Of a stretch of 64,000 nt of DNA, positions 11,742 through 19,632 are shown piece after piece. Positions within the stretch are counted from its first letter, which is position 1. Each line of letters begins with the position of its first letter. The notes under the pieces were generated by a model. It ran no database searches. It was not told the DNA's origin and was given only the letters and a program-made list of their open reading frames with translations. A program made the position numbers and the translations under genes. Source of the DNA: Siphonodentalium dalli (taxonomy: Eukaryota > Mollusca > Scaphopoda > Gadilida > Siphonodentaliidae); contig CP136064.1 in assembly GCA_032622095.1 (NCBI GenBank), forward strand, positions 129,877,605 to 129,941,604. The letters run 5' to 3'.

Positions 11742-12407
11742 ATGGGGTCAACTAACCATAGCGCCATACCATTTGAACCTTGTTCTAGTATTTGCATCAA
11801 TGGACCAACTGGTTCTGGTAAGACGAGATGGGTCTACAGATTCCTACAAAATCTTAGTGGAATGTATTCTAGAGATCCACCTAAGAAAATAATGTACTGT
11901 TACGGTATTTATCAAAATTTCTATGATGAAATTGAATCATCAATCGAAAATTTGGTCATGCATCAAGGATTACCTACCCAAACAGAAATCGAAGAATTTG
12001 CTGATGGTAAACATAATATGTTAATATTAGACGACTTGATGCATCGTATTATTGACCAAAAAGAGATTGAATTACTATTTACGCAGCAAACTCATCATCG
12101 CTGTCTTTCGGTGCTATTTATTTCACAAAATTTATACGCACAAGGCAAGGCGGCGAGAACTATAACCTTAAACACGTGGTATCTAATTTTATTCAAAAAT
12201 TTGAGGGATGGATCACAAATTTCCACATTGGGTAGACAATTGTATCCCGGTAAATCTAAAGTACTCGTTGATGCATACAAGGATTGTATGAAGAAACCAT
12301 TTGCGTATCTTATAATAGATATGGCCCCTCACACTGAGGATAAATACAGACTACAAACAGACGTATTTCCCAACCAAGACCCTATAATTTACGTACCTAC
12401 TACGTAA
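11742..12407 (+). CDS. FtsK/HerA-type DNA packaging ATPase
   Basis: A 221-residue P-loop ATPase of the A32/FtsK-HerA class that pumps DNA into capsids in Polintons, adintoviruses and large DNA viruses. Walker A is GPTGSGKT at residues 21-28. The hydrophobic Walker B strand ends in D97-D98 (LILDD). A sensor-like stretch ending SVLFISQNLY follows at about residues 118-128. The frame is open from an ATG to tandem stops (TAATAA at 12405-12410) and has normal length for the Polinton family. It starts the rightward cluster of virion-type genes. It would act in the nucleus, on the element's own linear genome, together with the capsid proteins and protease encoded downstream. Confidence 0.93.
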   Translation: MGSTNHSAIPFEPCSSICINGPTGSGKTRWVYRFLQNLSGMYSRDPPKKIMYCYGIYQNFYDEIESSIENLVMHQGLPTQTEIEEFADGKHNMLILDDLMHRIIDQKEIELLFTQQTHHRCLSVLFISQNLYAQGKAARTITLNTWYLILFKNLRDGSQISTLGRQLYPGKSKVLVDAYKDCMKKPFAYLIIDMAPHTEDKYRLQTDVFPNQDPIIYVPTT

Positions 12408-12446
12408 TAAGAAGGGGCAGTATCGGAGCTGAGTCGCGACGATAAA

Positions 12447-12770
12447 ATGAGTCGATTATTACGTAAGGAGTTGAATTTTGTCAGAATATTGACATCAACC
12501 CAATCAAGATCTCAACGAAACGCATTATTGACATCGATAACTAATAATCAGTTGAAAGTTCTGGTTGAAATTACGGTCAATTTACTACATGAAATTTTAA
12601 CAGTTACAGTTCAACAAAAAGCTAAATTACGGCGATATAAATCATTTTATATATTCTTGGGTGATAAATCTGTGAGCTTGTTGAGGAAAAGAAAAAGTGT
12701 GAATAATCACTCACCCGCCATTGCTTTGATGTTGAACATCGTTGAACCTAAATTGAAACAGTTTTTGTGA
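12447..12770 (+). CDS. Small basic Polinton-associated protein (putative core/minor virion protein)
   Basis: 107 residues, rich in Arg/Lys, leucine-rich and predicted largely helical, with no Cys cluster or enzyme motif. A small basic protein of this kind between the packaging ATPase and the integrase is common in invertebrate Polintons. By resemblance it may correspond to an adenovirus-like core or membrane-lytic minor protein, but the C-terminal hydrophobic segment I would expect of such proteins is not seen here. The stop (TGA 12768-12770) overlaps the ATG of the next gene, suggesting linked expression. Function is inferred only. Confidence 0.6.
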   Translation: MSRLLRKELNFVRILTSTQSRSQRNALLTSITNNQLKVLVEITVNLLHEILTVTVQQKAKLRRYKSFYIFLGDKSVSLLRKRKSVNNHSPAIALMLNIVEPKLKQFL

Positions 12771-13150
12771 TGGAGTCTGTGAAGAAAACTGTTTTGATCC
12801 CGTATGAAAGATATATGATGTACACAGAAAAAAGTGAACACAAAAAAGTTTCATCGGAGCCTAATATTGAACACAGCGACATCTCGGCAAACAATAGTAG
12901 CCATTCTGACGAAATGAATAAAGAAAGGGACCCGATGAATAATCAGATTGTTAATACAGTTCAAGCGACTGAACCTCAGGAGGCAATAGAAAAATCAGGA
13001 GTTAACACATCTAATAATACATCGAAAAAGACACACACTAAACAAAGAAAAAAGAAAATAAGAGAGATTAAGCGTGAAATATCTAGACCTCCAGGTATAA
13101 TCGCCGGTAGGCTGACTAAGATAAAGAAGAAACGGTGGATATCGCTGTGA
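12770..13150 (+). CDS. Small charged Polinton protein upstream of the integrase
   Basis: About 126 residues from the ATG at 12770. The N-terminus carries a VLIPYERYMMY-like motif; the middle is low-complexity and rich in S, N and E; the C-terminus is very basic (KKTHTKQRKKKIREIKREIS). A protein with such an 'I/VPY-x-x-Y' start immediately before the integrase is, as I recall, a recurrent feature of Polintons, but its role is unknown. It ends only five bases before the likely integrase ATG (13156). The basic tail suggests nucleic-acid binding or nuclear targeting; that is inference. Confidence 0.55.
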   Translation: MESVKKTVLIPYERYMMYTEKSEHKKVSSEPNIEHSDISANNSSHSDEMNKERDPMNNQIVNTVQATEPQEAIEKSGVNTSNNTSKKTHTKQRKKKIREIKREISRPPGIIAGRLTKIKKKRWISL

Positions 13151-13155
13151 ACAAT

Positions 13156-14265
13156 ATGGCCGATTGGAAAGATTATTTGAGTTCTATTTATTTTAATCCG
13201 GGTCATCCTGCATCGTACTCAGGAGCTACAAAGTTGCATCAGACTGTAAAATCTGAAAATAAGCACATCATTTCCAAGCGCGAGATTGTGGCGTGGCTAC
13301 AAAATCATGAAAGTTATTCCCTAACAAAAAGTGTTAGACGAAAATTCCCGAGGTCTCGTGTTATTGTAAACGCTTCTGACAGTCAATGGGATGGAGACCT
13401 CATGGATATGAATGATGTTTCCAAAGACAACGACAATTACACGTACGTGTTAATAATAATTGACATTTTTTCTAGGAAGCTATGGTGCGAAGCTATAAAG
13501 AGAAAAACTGCAATTAATGTGATCAATGCTATGAAACATATATTTGAAGGTGGAAGAACCCCTCGCCTCCTCCGAACGGACCGTGGTTCGGAATTCACAA
13601 ACAAACGGGTCAAAAGTTACCTTAAGGGTCTTCATATATCTCAAATTTTTACGCAAAACGAAATGAAAGCCAATTATTCGGAACAGGCCATAAAAACTAT
13701 AAAGCAGAAGATTTCACGTTATATGATAAAGCATAATAATGCTAGATATATCGACATTCTACAAGATATTGTGAAAAGTTATAACCATACCATACATCGT
13801 TCTTTGGGTACCACCCCTGACTCAATAACAGTTGAGAATGAAGATGAGTCTCGCCTTGATCAGTGGTTAATAAGACAGAAGGGAGGTGTTAAAAGTAAAT
13901 TGAAGAAAAAGTTCAAATACAATGTAAATGATATCGTTAGAATATCACACACCAAAGCAGTTTTTGACCGAGAATATTCTCAGAAATGGACTGGAGAGTT
14001 GTTCAAAGTGACTAAGAAGTTTTACAGGCAGAACAAACCCGTGTATACATTGACAGATTTCTTGGATGAAGCCATTGAGGGCGCTTTCTACGAGTCAGAA
14101 CTTCAAAGGGTGCGCGTTGATGACGATACAGTTTACAGAATAGATAAAATTGTCAAAAAGAGCAAACGAAAGGGTCAAACTGAAGTCATGGTGCACTGGC
14201 ATTCATGGCCTGACAAATTTAATTCATGGATTTTAGAGTCCGATGTCGCCAGATATCAAAATTAA
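13156..14265 (+). CDS. Retrovirus-like integrase with C-terminal chromodomain
   Basis: About 369 residues from the ATG at 13156; an in-frame ATG at 13135 overlaps the previous gene. The RNase-H-fold DDE core is visible. The first Asp is in WDGDLMDM, the second in LLRTDRGSEF, and the Glu in ANYSEQAIKTIK, with 33 residues between the second Asp and the Glu. An N-terminal region of about 80 residues precedes the core, an SH3-like segment with KFKYNVNDIVRIS follows, and a chromodomain (VYRIDKIV, VHWHSWPDKFNSWI) closes the protein. It would catalyse strand transfer of the AG-ended termini and create the 6-bp duplication seen at both ends. The chromodomain may steer integration towards modified histones. 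All catalytic residues look intact. Confidence 0.95.
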   Translation: MADWKDYLSSIYFNPGHPASYSGATKLHQTVKSENKHIISKREIVAWLQNHESYSLTKSVRRKFPRSRVIVNASDSQWDGDLMDMNDVSKDNDNYTYVLIIIDIFSRKLWCEAIKRKTAINVINAMKHIFEGGRTPRLLRTDRGSEFTNKRVKSYLKGLHISQIFTQNEMKANYSEQAIKTIKQKISRYMIKHNNARYIDILQDIVKSYNHTIHRSLGTTPDSITVENEDESRLDQWLIRQKGGVKSKLKKKFKYNVNDIVRISHTKAVFDREYSQKWTGELFKVTKKFYRQNKPVYTLTDFLDEAIEGAFYESELQRVRVDDDTVYRIDKIVKKSKRKGQTEVMVHWHSWPDKFNSWILESDVARYQN

Positions 14266-14299
14266 TAAGAGTAAGCTATCCACGGGAACCATTACAATC

Positions 14300-14740
14300 A
14301 TGGATAATATAACAGGTACCTTGACGAATATGTTTCAAACAGAACGCGGTCGTCTACATATGAATCTCCTTAAATGGATAGGAATTACTATTATGGCAAT
14401 AACTCTGTCACTACCATTTATTTTAGTTCCAAAGAAGATACCGCGTGAGCCGGTGGACTATGAATCACGTCATACGAATGAGTCACACCCCCATGATTAC
14501 GAACAACACCCCTGTGTGTTCGTGAAAAAGTGGGCAATACTCTCAAACATTACGGTAACAGTCTGTAATAATCAAGGGCACATTTATACAGACATTAGGC
14601 GAGCTGTGAATAACACTCTGACGATTATAAGTATTCCGTATAACCAGTGGTCTGACTTCAAGTATATATTCAGTGATGTTGATAAAACTATAAGAGAAGA
14701 GATGAATATTGATTCTCTTTTGAAAAAAATTAGAAACTAG
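14300..14740 (+). CDS. Membrane-anchored PC4-like domain protein (tentative)
   Basis: 146 residues from the ATG at 14300; an in-frame ATG at 14243 would overlap the integrase end. There is one clear transmembrane segment at about residues 23-43, then a polar linker with a His-rich patch. Residues about 75-133 follow the pattern of a PC4/p15 single-stranded-DNA-binding domain: a beta strand ending NITVTV, then HIYTDIRR, then an I/L-S-I-P-x-x-Q-W helix entry and a helix ending DVDKTIREE. The PC4 match is by eye and moderate. A PC4 fold tethered to a membrane would be odd. The gene may instead be a virion membrane protein of unknown fold. It sits between the integrase and the penton-like gene. 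Confidence 0.5.
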   Translation: MDNITGTLTNMFQTERGRLHMNLLKWIGITIMAITLSLPFILVPKKIPREPVDYESRHTNESHPHDYEQHPCVFVKKWAILSNITVTVCNNQGHIYTDIRRAVNNTLTIISIPYNQWSDFKYIFSDVDKTIREEMNIDSLLKKIRN

Positions 14741-14744
14741 TCAT

Positions 14745-15182
14745 ATGGATAATTATTATCTGTACCTGACTAGCGACGATTCCATTGATAAATATCCAGA
14801 TAATCGTCCTCTCGACTTCACAATAGAGTTACCTGGTGTATTAATATTGGAAGGAACGTGGTTATGTTGTTTGAAAGACATAAATATAACTGATCATATA
14901 GACACGGATTTATTATATATTTGCTCGGACATATGCGGAGAATCAATAGCTTGTGACACATCATCCCCCATCCTCAGGGTTATAAAGAGAGACACACGTG
15001 ATACGGGTGATTGGCGGAGTTTTGAGGACTCATTCTACATAAACGTAAGGCAGGATAAACTTCAGCGTCTCAGGATTTTTATAAGAGGCGATAAACTTTC
15101 TAAAATAAATGCAGAAAAAAGAGTGACTTGTACACTACATTTGAAGAAACATGTCGATCACGTATATTCCAACCGATATTGA
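14745..15182 (+). CDS. Penton-like minor capsid protein
   Basis: 145 residues. The N-terminal pattern (YYLYLTSDDSIDKYPDN, then LDFTIELPG, then GTWLCCLKDINI) resembles the start of the single-jelly-roll penton/minor capsid proteins of Polintons and adintoviruses, where strands pair an N-x-x-x-F-T-x-x-L-P stretch with a G-x-W-x-V-x-L strand. It is shorter than typical penton proteins, so it may be truncated or a compact variant. Its place, directly before the small virion gene and the major capsid gene, supports a vertex protein role. The assignment rests on motif resemblance and gene order. Confidence 0.6.
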   Translation: MDNYYLYLTSDDSIDKYPDNRPLDFTIELPGVLILEGTWLCCLKDINITDHIDTDLLYICSDICGESIACDTSSPILRVIKRDTRDTGDWRSFEDSFYINVRQDKLQRLRIFIRGDKLSKINAEKRVTCTLHLKKHVDHVYSNRY

Positions 15183-15475
15183 AAAGTGGAGAAAACATTT
15201 CAGGGACATTGATTAATGGAAAGTTAACGCCAGATAATGAGGGTCGCTACTTTATTGACAGAACTCAAAATAGTGATAGTGAAGAAGACGTTCTAAATCC
15301 ACATATTAACGTAGTGACGCCCGTCGCGCAAGCGATTGAAATGGCTAAGGCCGAAGTTGCAGAAAATAAGTTGACACACACACGTAAGGCGTCAAAAAAA
15401 CCAATAAGAGAGTGTTAGCTAGCGGTTTGGCTAATAATCCTAAGAAAGTGAAAACTATATTCGATAAATCATGAA
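15151..15475 (+). pseudogene. Broken small virion-associated Polinton gene
   Basis: An ATG at 15151, overlapping the penton-like gene in another frame, opens a 21-codon frame that stops at 15216. The apparent continuation is in a second frame (about 15190-15418, with NGKLTPDNEGRYF and an acidic-then-basic tail), and the last part in a third frame ending near 15473 (ASGLANNPKKVKTIF). Together they resemble a small basic protein that commonly precedes the major capsid gene in Polintons. At least two frameshifts, near 15205 and 15410, disrupt it. Function unknown. Confidence 0.55.
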
Positions 15476-16457
15476 TGAATACAGAGAGTACCATACCGAT
15501 AAATTGCCATTATTTGAATCGCCGGCGGTTGACAGTGGAATACAATCGACAGAATGGATAAATTACAGACCCGTGAATCAGCTGACAGACACTGCAGCTT
15601 TGGAGTTCAATATTCCATGGCCATGGCCACAACCTACATGGACCTCAAACGCACATTGCTACTTCTCAAACTCAAAATAACCAAGCAAGATGGTTCGGCT
15701 CTAACCGTTAATGACGATGTGGGTCTGATAAATGCACCCCTACATTCAATATTCGCAGGTCGATTTGAATATACAGCAAGTTCCCGTGAGTCAAGTCGGT
15801 CCGAATTATCCATATAAAGCGTATTTCGATGTACTCTTAGAAACTGAACGTAAGGAACAGCTACATGGACTAGCGTTCGAAAAGGACACGGCAGGTGGTA
15901 TGGACCTGGCAGATTCGAAAAGCGGGAACTCTGGCCTCTATTACAGGTCAAAATCTATTATAAAGACGTATACAGTGTCAAAAGGTGCATTCAGTTTGGG
16001 AGAAGATAATCTATTTCAAGGAGACGTACCTAGTAGCTGTATTATTGGCTTAGTATCATCAAAGGCTGAAAGCGGTTCACGCGATAAGAACCCGTTCAAC
16101 TTTGCGACTTTTGGATGCAACTTCGTCGGATTTTACGTCAACGGGCAGTCTATGCCCGCCCAAGCACTACAACCGAACTTTACCAGTAAGGAATATGTAG
16201 AAGCTTACAATACGATAATAAAAGATGTGAAACGAAAAGCCGTTCATATTACTTATGAGGATTATGCGAAAGGTTATTGCATATATCGGATAAACCCGCA
16301 AGGAATTAATCACGATAGAGTCATACCTCAGAAAGGTCACACACGCCTTGAGATTAAATTCTCATCGGCTTTGAAAGACAATTGTACGGTAATTGTTTAT
16401 GCCAAATTTCCTGCCGCTCTCAAAGTTGACGAGAGTCGTAAAGTTTGCATTGAATAA
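15471..16457 (+). pseudogene. Major-capsid-like protein (F54H12.2-like family), frameshifted
   Basis: The translation resembles the protein family often annotated as 'F54H12.2-like' in invertebrates, which accompanies Polintons and is probably the double-jelly-roll major capsid (hexon-type) protein. Diagnostic pieces are the start region with QSTEWINYRPV, the strand YMDLKRTLLLLKLKI, NAPLHSIF, SQVDLNIQQVPV and the long C-terminal part open from about 15758 to 16457. The frame changes twice: near 15640, inside a CCATGGCCATGGCC repeat, and back again near 15757. The two shifts compensate, so only about 40 codons are out of frame. The stop TAA at 16455-16457 overlaps the protease ATG. The family is recognised from memory; the capsid role is inferred. 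Confidence 0.75.
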
Positions 16458-16903
16458 TGAATACACGCGGACTCATGAGGGCGATAAATAGTTTCACAAA
16501 CCATAATGAGATAGATGTTTGTCCCATAGACAAATTACCTCTTTATATCCAATATCGGCGGATATATATAGTTAACACTGACGAGAGTAGCCAACCTGGA
16601 CGCCACTGGACATTGATGATATTCCATGAACATAAACTATCAGAGTTCTTCGACCCGATGGGGTTAAAACCCGAGTGTTACAACGGACGATTTAAACACG
16701 TGTTGTTATTGAATGGACCTCGTTACGAGTGTAATGATTACAGATTACAGGGTTCTAATATATGCGGTCCCTATTGCTTATACTTTGCATTCTATAAACT
16801 GTGTGGATACAGTCTAGAAAATATAATGAGGCGTTTCAGTGCCAATAATTATATGTATAATGATTTAATTATTAAGGATTTTATGTTGAAATATATTCTG
16901 TAA
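16457..16903 (+). CDS. Adenain-like cysteine protease
   Basis: 148 residues, of adenovirus-protease (C5/Ulp1-like) type. The catalytic triad reads H50 (GRHWTLMIF), D66 (FFDPMG) and C103 (NICGPYC), with Q98 as the oxyanion-hole residue. The order His, acidic, Gln, Cys and the spacing suit the family, and the length is close to Polinton proteases, which are shorter than adenovirus adenain. It would process capsid precursors late in assembly. It is the last gene of the rightward virion cluster. Its start overlaps the capsid-gene stop (TAATG at 16455-16459), and a polyadenylation signal AATAAA lies at about 16960. All key residues look intact. Confidence 0.92.
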   Translation: MNTRGLMRAINSFTNHNEIDVCPIDKLPLYIQYRRIYIVNTDESSQPGRHWTLMIFHEHKLSEFFDPMGLKPECYNGRFKHVLLLNGPRYECNDYRLQGSNICGPYCLYFAFYKLCGYSLENIMRRFSANNYMYNDLIIKDFMLKYIL

Positions 16904-17021
16904 ACGCTCTTCATTAGCGACAACGAGAGAAACACTCTTTAAATTATATTATGTATATAAATAAAATATTGTAAATACAATCATTTATCGTTCTTATATT
17001 ATCATATGTATGACTGGGAAA

Positions 17022-17053
<32 letters not shown>

Positions 17054-17211
17054 GACTGGGTTGAGGGGGCTGTGGGGGAGGCATGTGAGGGGTATTAGGT
17101 CTGTTGCCAAAAAAAAAAATCTATTGTTTTTTTTGTTTTTGTCAAAAGCCAAAAAACAAAGGTATGTGAGCCCTCCCCGAATGAAAAAAGATAATCGATA
17201 CATATATATAT
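16904..17211. terminator. Convergent 3' region between protease and TBP genes, with (TA)n
   Basis: It holds an AACGCTCTT word (reverse of the AAGAGCGTT motif) directly after the protease stop, AATAAA at about 16960 for the + strand gene, and an alternating TA run at about 17024-17053. On the minus strand the AATAAA of the TBP-like gene overlaps its own stop codon at about 17209-17216. No gene is seen. Confidence 0.6.
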
Positions 17212-17733
17212 TTATTCTGAAAGTAATTCAAGTTCACATATAGTAGGATATACAATATTTAACATCTGCTTTTCACTTTTAATGCCTGTAATCACAATTT
17301 TTCCATTATGAAAGCATGTAAAATGTATTTTCTCACGTCGGAACATTGCCGCAGGGAACAGCTCTGATTCGTAAGAACATTCCATAAGTTTCACTAAAAC
17401 GTTTAAGTCAAGTTTTCCATTTAACTGACAAAATGCAGACATTGTCAAAATTTTTATGGAATGTAATCTCACGCGCCAACCACATTTTTGAATATGTCGA
17501 GCGTATTGACGCTGTCGAACGCGTGTCTGTTTGACATTATCAGAACGCCCGTTAACACATATTTTACCAGTGCTAAACACGAGGCAACATCCACCGAATT
17601 TAGAATGTTTCCATACAACTCCGCTAAACTTTTTGGAATTGTATTCAATGTTCGAACAGCCGAGTGTCAAATCCCATAGATTAATAGAACAGTTCAAATC
17701 TGCAGAACATACGACATTAGTTATTCGTAGCAT
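17212..17733 (-). CDS. TATA-binding protein (TBP) homologue
   Basis: 173 residues covering almost exactly one TBP core: two related saddle repeats (about 4-85 and 91-170) with no N-terminal extension. Diagnostic strings are IEYNSKKFSGVV, LVFSTGKICVNG, RQYARHIQKCGW, SYESELFPAAMF and FHNGKIVITG. Phe36, Phe53, Phe126 and Phe141 fall where the four TBP phenylalanines that kink the TATA box sit, so DNA bending appears retained. The gene lies inside the Polinton, on the minus strand, 14 bp downstream of a tandem-PC4 gene. It lacks introns and diverges from cellular TBP, arguing against a recent host copy. The likely role is to recruit host polymerase to the element's own promoters, either as a TBP substitute or as a competitor. 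The family call is strong; the role is inferred. Confidence 0.92.
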   Translation of the reverse strand: MLRITNVVCSADLNCSINLWDLTLGCSNIEYNSKKFSGVVWKHSKFGGCCLVFSTGKICVNGRSDNVKQTRVRQRQYARHIQKCGWRVRLHSIKILTMSAFCQLNGKLDLNVLVKLMECSYESELFPAAMFRREKIHFTCFHNGKIVITGIKSEKQMLNIVYPTICELELLSE

Positions 17734-17747
17734 CCTAGGAGTAATGT

Positions 17748-18359
17748 TTAGATGAATGTCTGCATCCGGTTAATCAAACATGTTCTATCACCGTTGGGGC
17801 AGCATTCCATACATCTTAAAGATCCTTCCTGGTTTTGGTGATCGTCGGTCAAATAGCACTGCACAGTCTGATCAATTTCAGGAATATTAGCACACAGGAC
17901 GAATATAGCTCCAGCTAGTTCTTCAAATTGGTCGAATGTCAGAGATATTCCGTATTTGGTTGCACACAAATCATCTGAATGTTCAGGCAGCCAATAACTG
18001 CGAATGTCAACACGCGGGATGCCGCTCTTTATAGTAATGAAGAAATTCCCACCGATATGACGTCTCATGAATACATCAGATTCCCAGGTACGATAACTGA
18101 CCACTTCTTGATGTATATCTGATAGGTAAGATTTCAACTCTTTGAATCTTCTTAGATTTAATGTTATTCCAGATTTTGTCGGAAATTTTTGGCCTGCATA
18201 ACCTTCACCGCACTCTCTTATGTGGATATACAAGTTTCCCAGGAATCGACCGTCAAATAGGAAAATGTCATTTCCTAACGGGACTAAGCATTGTGGATGG
18301 AACGCTCTCTCGTTGGTTTCATTCCGTTGGTTTCCTTCAACATCGGCTTGATCAGTCAT
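17748..18359 (-). CDS. Tandem PC4/p15 single-stranded-DNA-binding coactivator-like protein
   Basis: 203 residues with two PC4-type domains. Domain 1 (about 27-86) has NLYIHIREC followed by SGITLNLRRFKELKSYL. Domain 2 (about 100-163) has GNFFITI, PRVDIRSYW and YGISLTFDQFEELA. The order beta sheet, 'VDIR' strand, G-I-S/T-L-x-x-x-x-F/W turn and amphipathic helix is that of PC4. Cellular PC4 homodimerises; a covalent tandem could form the dimer within one chain. A short Cys-rich tail follows (C183, C186, C187, C194 approximately). PC4 works with TBP/TFIID and binds melted promoter DNA, so its neighbour, a TBP homologue 14 bp away on the same strand, makes a functional pair plausible. A TTTTCCAG acceptor-like sequence just before the ATG hints at a 5'UTR intron. 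Confidence 0.82.
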   Translation of the reverse strand: MTDQADVEGNQRNETNERAFHPQCLVPLGNDIFLFDGRFLGNLYIHIRECGEGYAGQKFPTKSGITLNLRRFKELKSYLSDIHQEVVSYRTWESDVFMRRHIGGNFFITIKSGIPRVDIRSYWLPEHSDDLCATKYGISLTFDQFEELAGAIFVLCANIPEIDQTVQCYLTDDHQNQEGSLRCMECCPNGDRTCLINRMQTFI

Positions 18360-18686
18360 TTTTTATTTGAACCTGGAAAATAAGAAAACAAACATTACTT
18401 ATCAGTTACACATCGAGAGTACAAAGTCCGAAAGGAGTCCGCCCGCCCTGGTGGGTCCGCCCGCCCGCCCTGGGGGGTCCGCACTGGGGGTCCGCCCGCC
18501 CCGCCCTGGTGGTCCGCACTGGGGGGTCCGCCCGCCCCGCCCTGGGGGTCCGCACTAGGGGGTCCGCCCCCGCCCCGCCCTGGGGGTCCGCACTAGGGGG
18601 GGGTCGCCCCCGCCCCACCCTGGGGGTCCGCCCTCCCTCGCATACTCAATAAGAATAAGAAAATTGAGTCATTGAGTCAGTTCATT
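18360..18686. promoter_or_regulatory. Divergent promoter region with GC-rich tandem repeat (18435-18643)
   Basis: Between the leftward PC4/TBP genes and the rightward F-box-like ORF lies about 210 bp of nearly pure GC-rich sequence. It is built from irregular repeats of about 38 bp of CCGCCC...CCCTGGGGGTCCGCACTGGGGG. This contrasts sharply with the AT-rich element. It contains runs of G capable of quadruplex formation and CG-rich SP1-like boxes. It is probably a bidirectional control region or simply a satellite expansion. Confidence 0.6.
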
Positions 18687-19085
18687 ATGGAGAGAATACT
18701 ACCCGCAGAAATACTGGAGAAAATATACAATCAGCTAATTGACATGTCAACTATAAATCCAGAAATAAAAAAACAACTACTACACAATTGGTTTATAAGA
18801 GAAATTAAAATAATACTGAAGAATATAGATGGATATTTTCCTGTACAGCGATTGAAATCTTTGATTGCGAGGTCTGAATTTGAAACTGATTTCTTACAGG
18901 ATATATTGAATCAAATGTTTTCGAATCGCTGGGTATTCAGAGGCGTTCCTAAAAACAAAATACATGACATTCGTGAACTTATTGGAGATAACTTTGTGAG
19001 ATTTGCAGAATACCGAGACTGGGTTTTCAATCAGAGAAGTTTTGAAGAAGTGACAATAATTCACAGGTTATATCATTCTCTGTGA
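18687..19085 (+). CDS. Small protein with an F-box-like N-terminus
   Basis: 132 residues from the ATG at 18687. Residues about 4-45 (ILPAEILEKIYNQL, then a KKQLLHNWF helix) resemble an F-box, the SKP1-binding motif that recruits cullin-1 ubiquitin ligases. The rest (PVQRLKSLIARSEF, NRWVFRGVPKNKIHDIREL) is helical and unrecognised. No substrate-binding repeats follow, so if the call is right the protein could redirect or occupy host SCF complexes. DNA viruses encode such truncated F-box proteins, but the match is short and made by eye. It is transcribed away from the PC4/TBP pair and converges on the polymerase gene. Confidence 0.5.
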   Translation: MERILPAEILEKIYNQLIDMSTINPEIKKQLLHNWFIREIKIILKNIDGYFPVQRLKSLIARSEFETDFLQDILNQMFSNRWVFRGVPKNKIHDIRELIGDNFVRFAEYRDWVFNQRSFEEVTIIHRLYHSL

Positions 19086-19632
19086 ACCGTGTACACTGTT
19101 CACGATTGAACAAATACTTAACAGAGGCGTGCTTTTGGATTACATTTCTACAAGTAAATCGAAATATATTTCAGAATTAGAGAATGAATTAATATGGTCA
19201 TTCGGAATAATCTGGAATTATGGTGTTTTTTTTTTTTTTTTTTGGTTTAAGACCAATATAATATTATAAGTATAAAGAGCGTTAAGACTGTACTGGAGGT
19301 AAATGCAATGATAGAAAAAACAACTAATTCATAACTAACCTGTATAGAATGTTTCACACACAGTATAGGACTAACGAATTTGTAAATGTGAACTGGATTG
19401 GGGTAGCATTTTATAGATCGAAAAAATAGACACCGTGGATAAATTGACCAATAACTGCCATCGGATTATAGTAATATGTGTTTAGGCACGCTCGATGTTA
19501 TCTGACATCGAACGTGTCTGAACACGCCTTAGTATAATCCGATAGCTGCCATCGATCGAATGTTTACACTCTCATTACAACCTTGATCTAATATAGACGA
19601 TTAAATTATATAATATATATTACGTACCTCGT
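19086..19632. other. Convergent intergenic region
   Basis: No gene. It contains poly-T at about 19228, a TATAAAGAGCGTT word at about 19271, and a 'cacaccgtggataaattgacca' string at about 19430 that matches a TIR segment. An imperfect hairpin lies near 19455-19555: 'actgccatcggattatag' pairs with 'ataatccgatagctgcc'. A GT donor-like site (GAG|GTACGT on the minus strand, near 19622) lies just after the polymerase stop. Confidence 0.5.
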
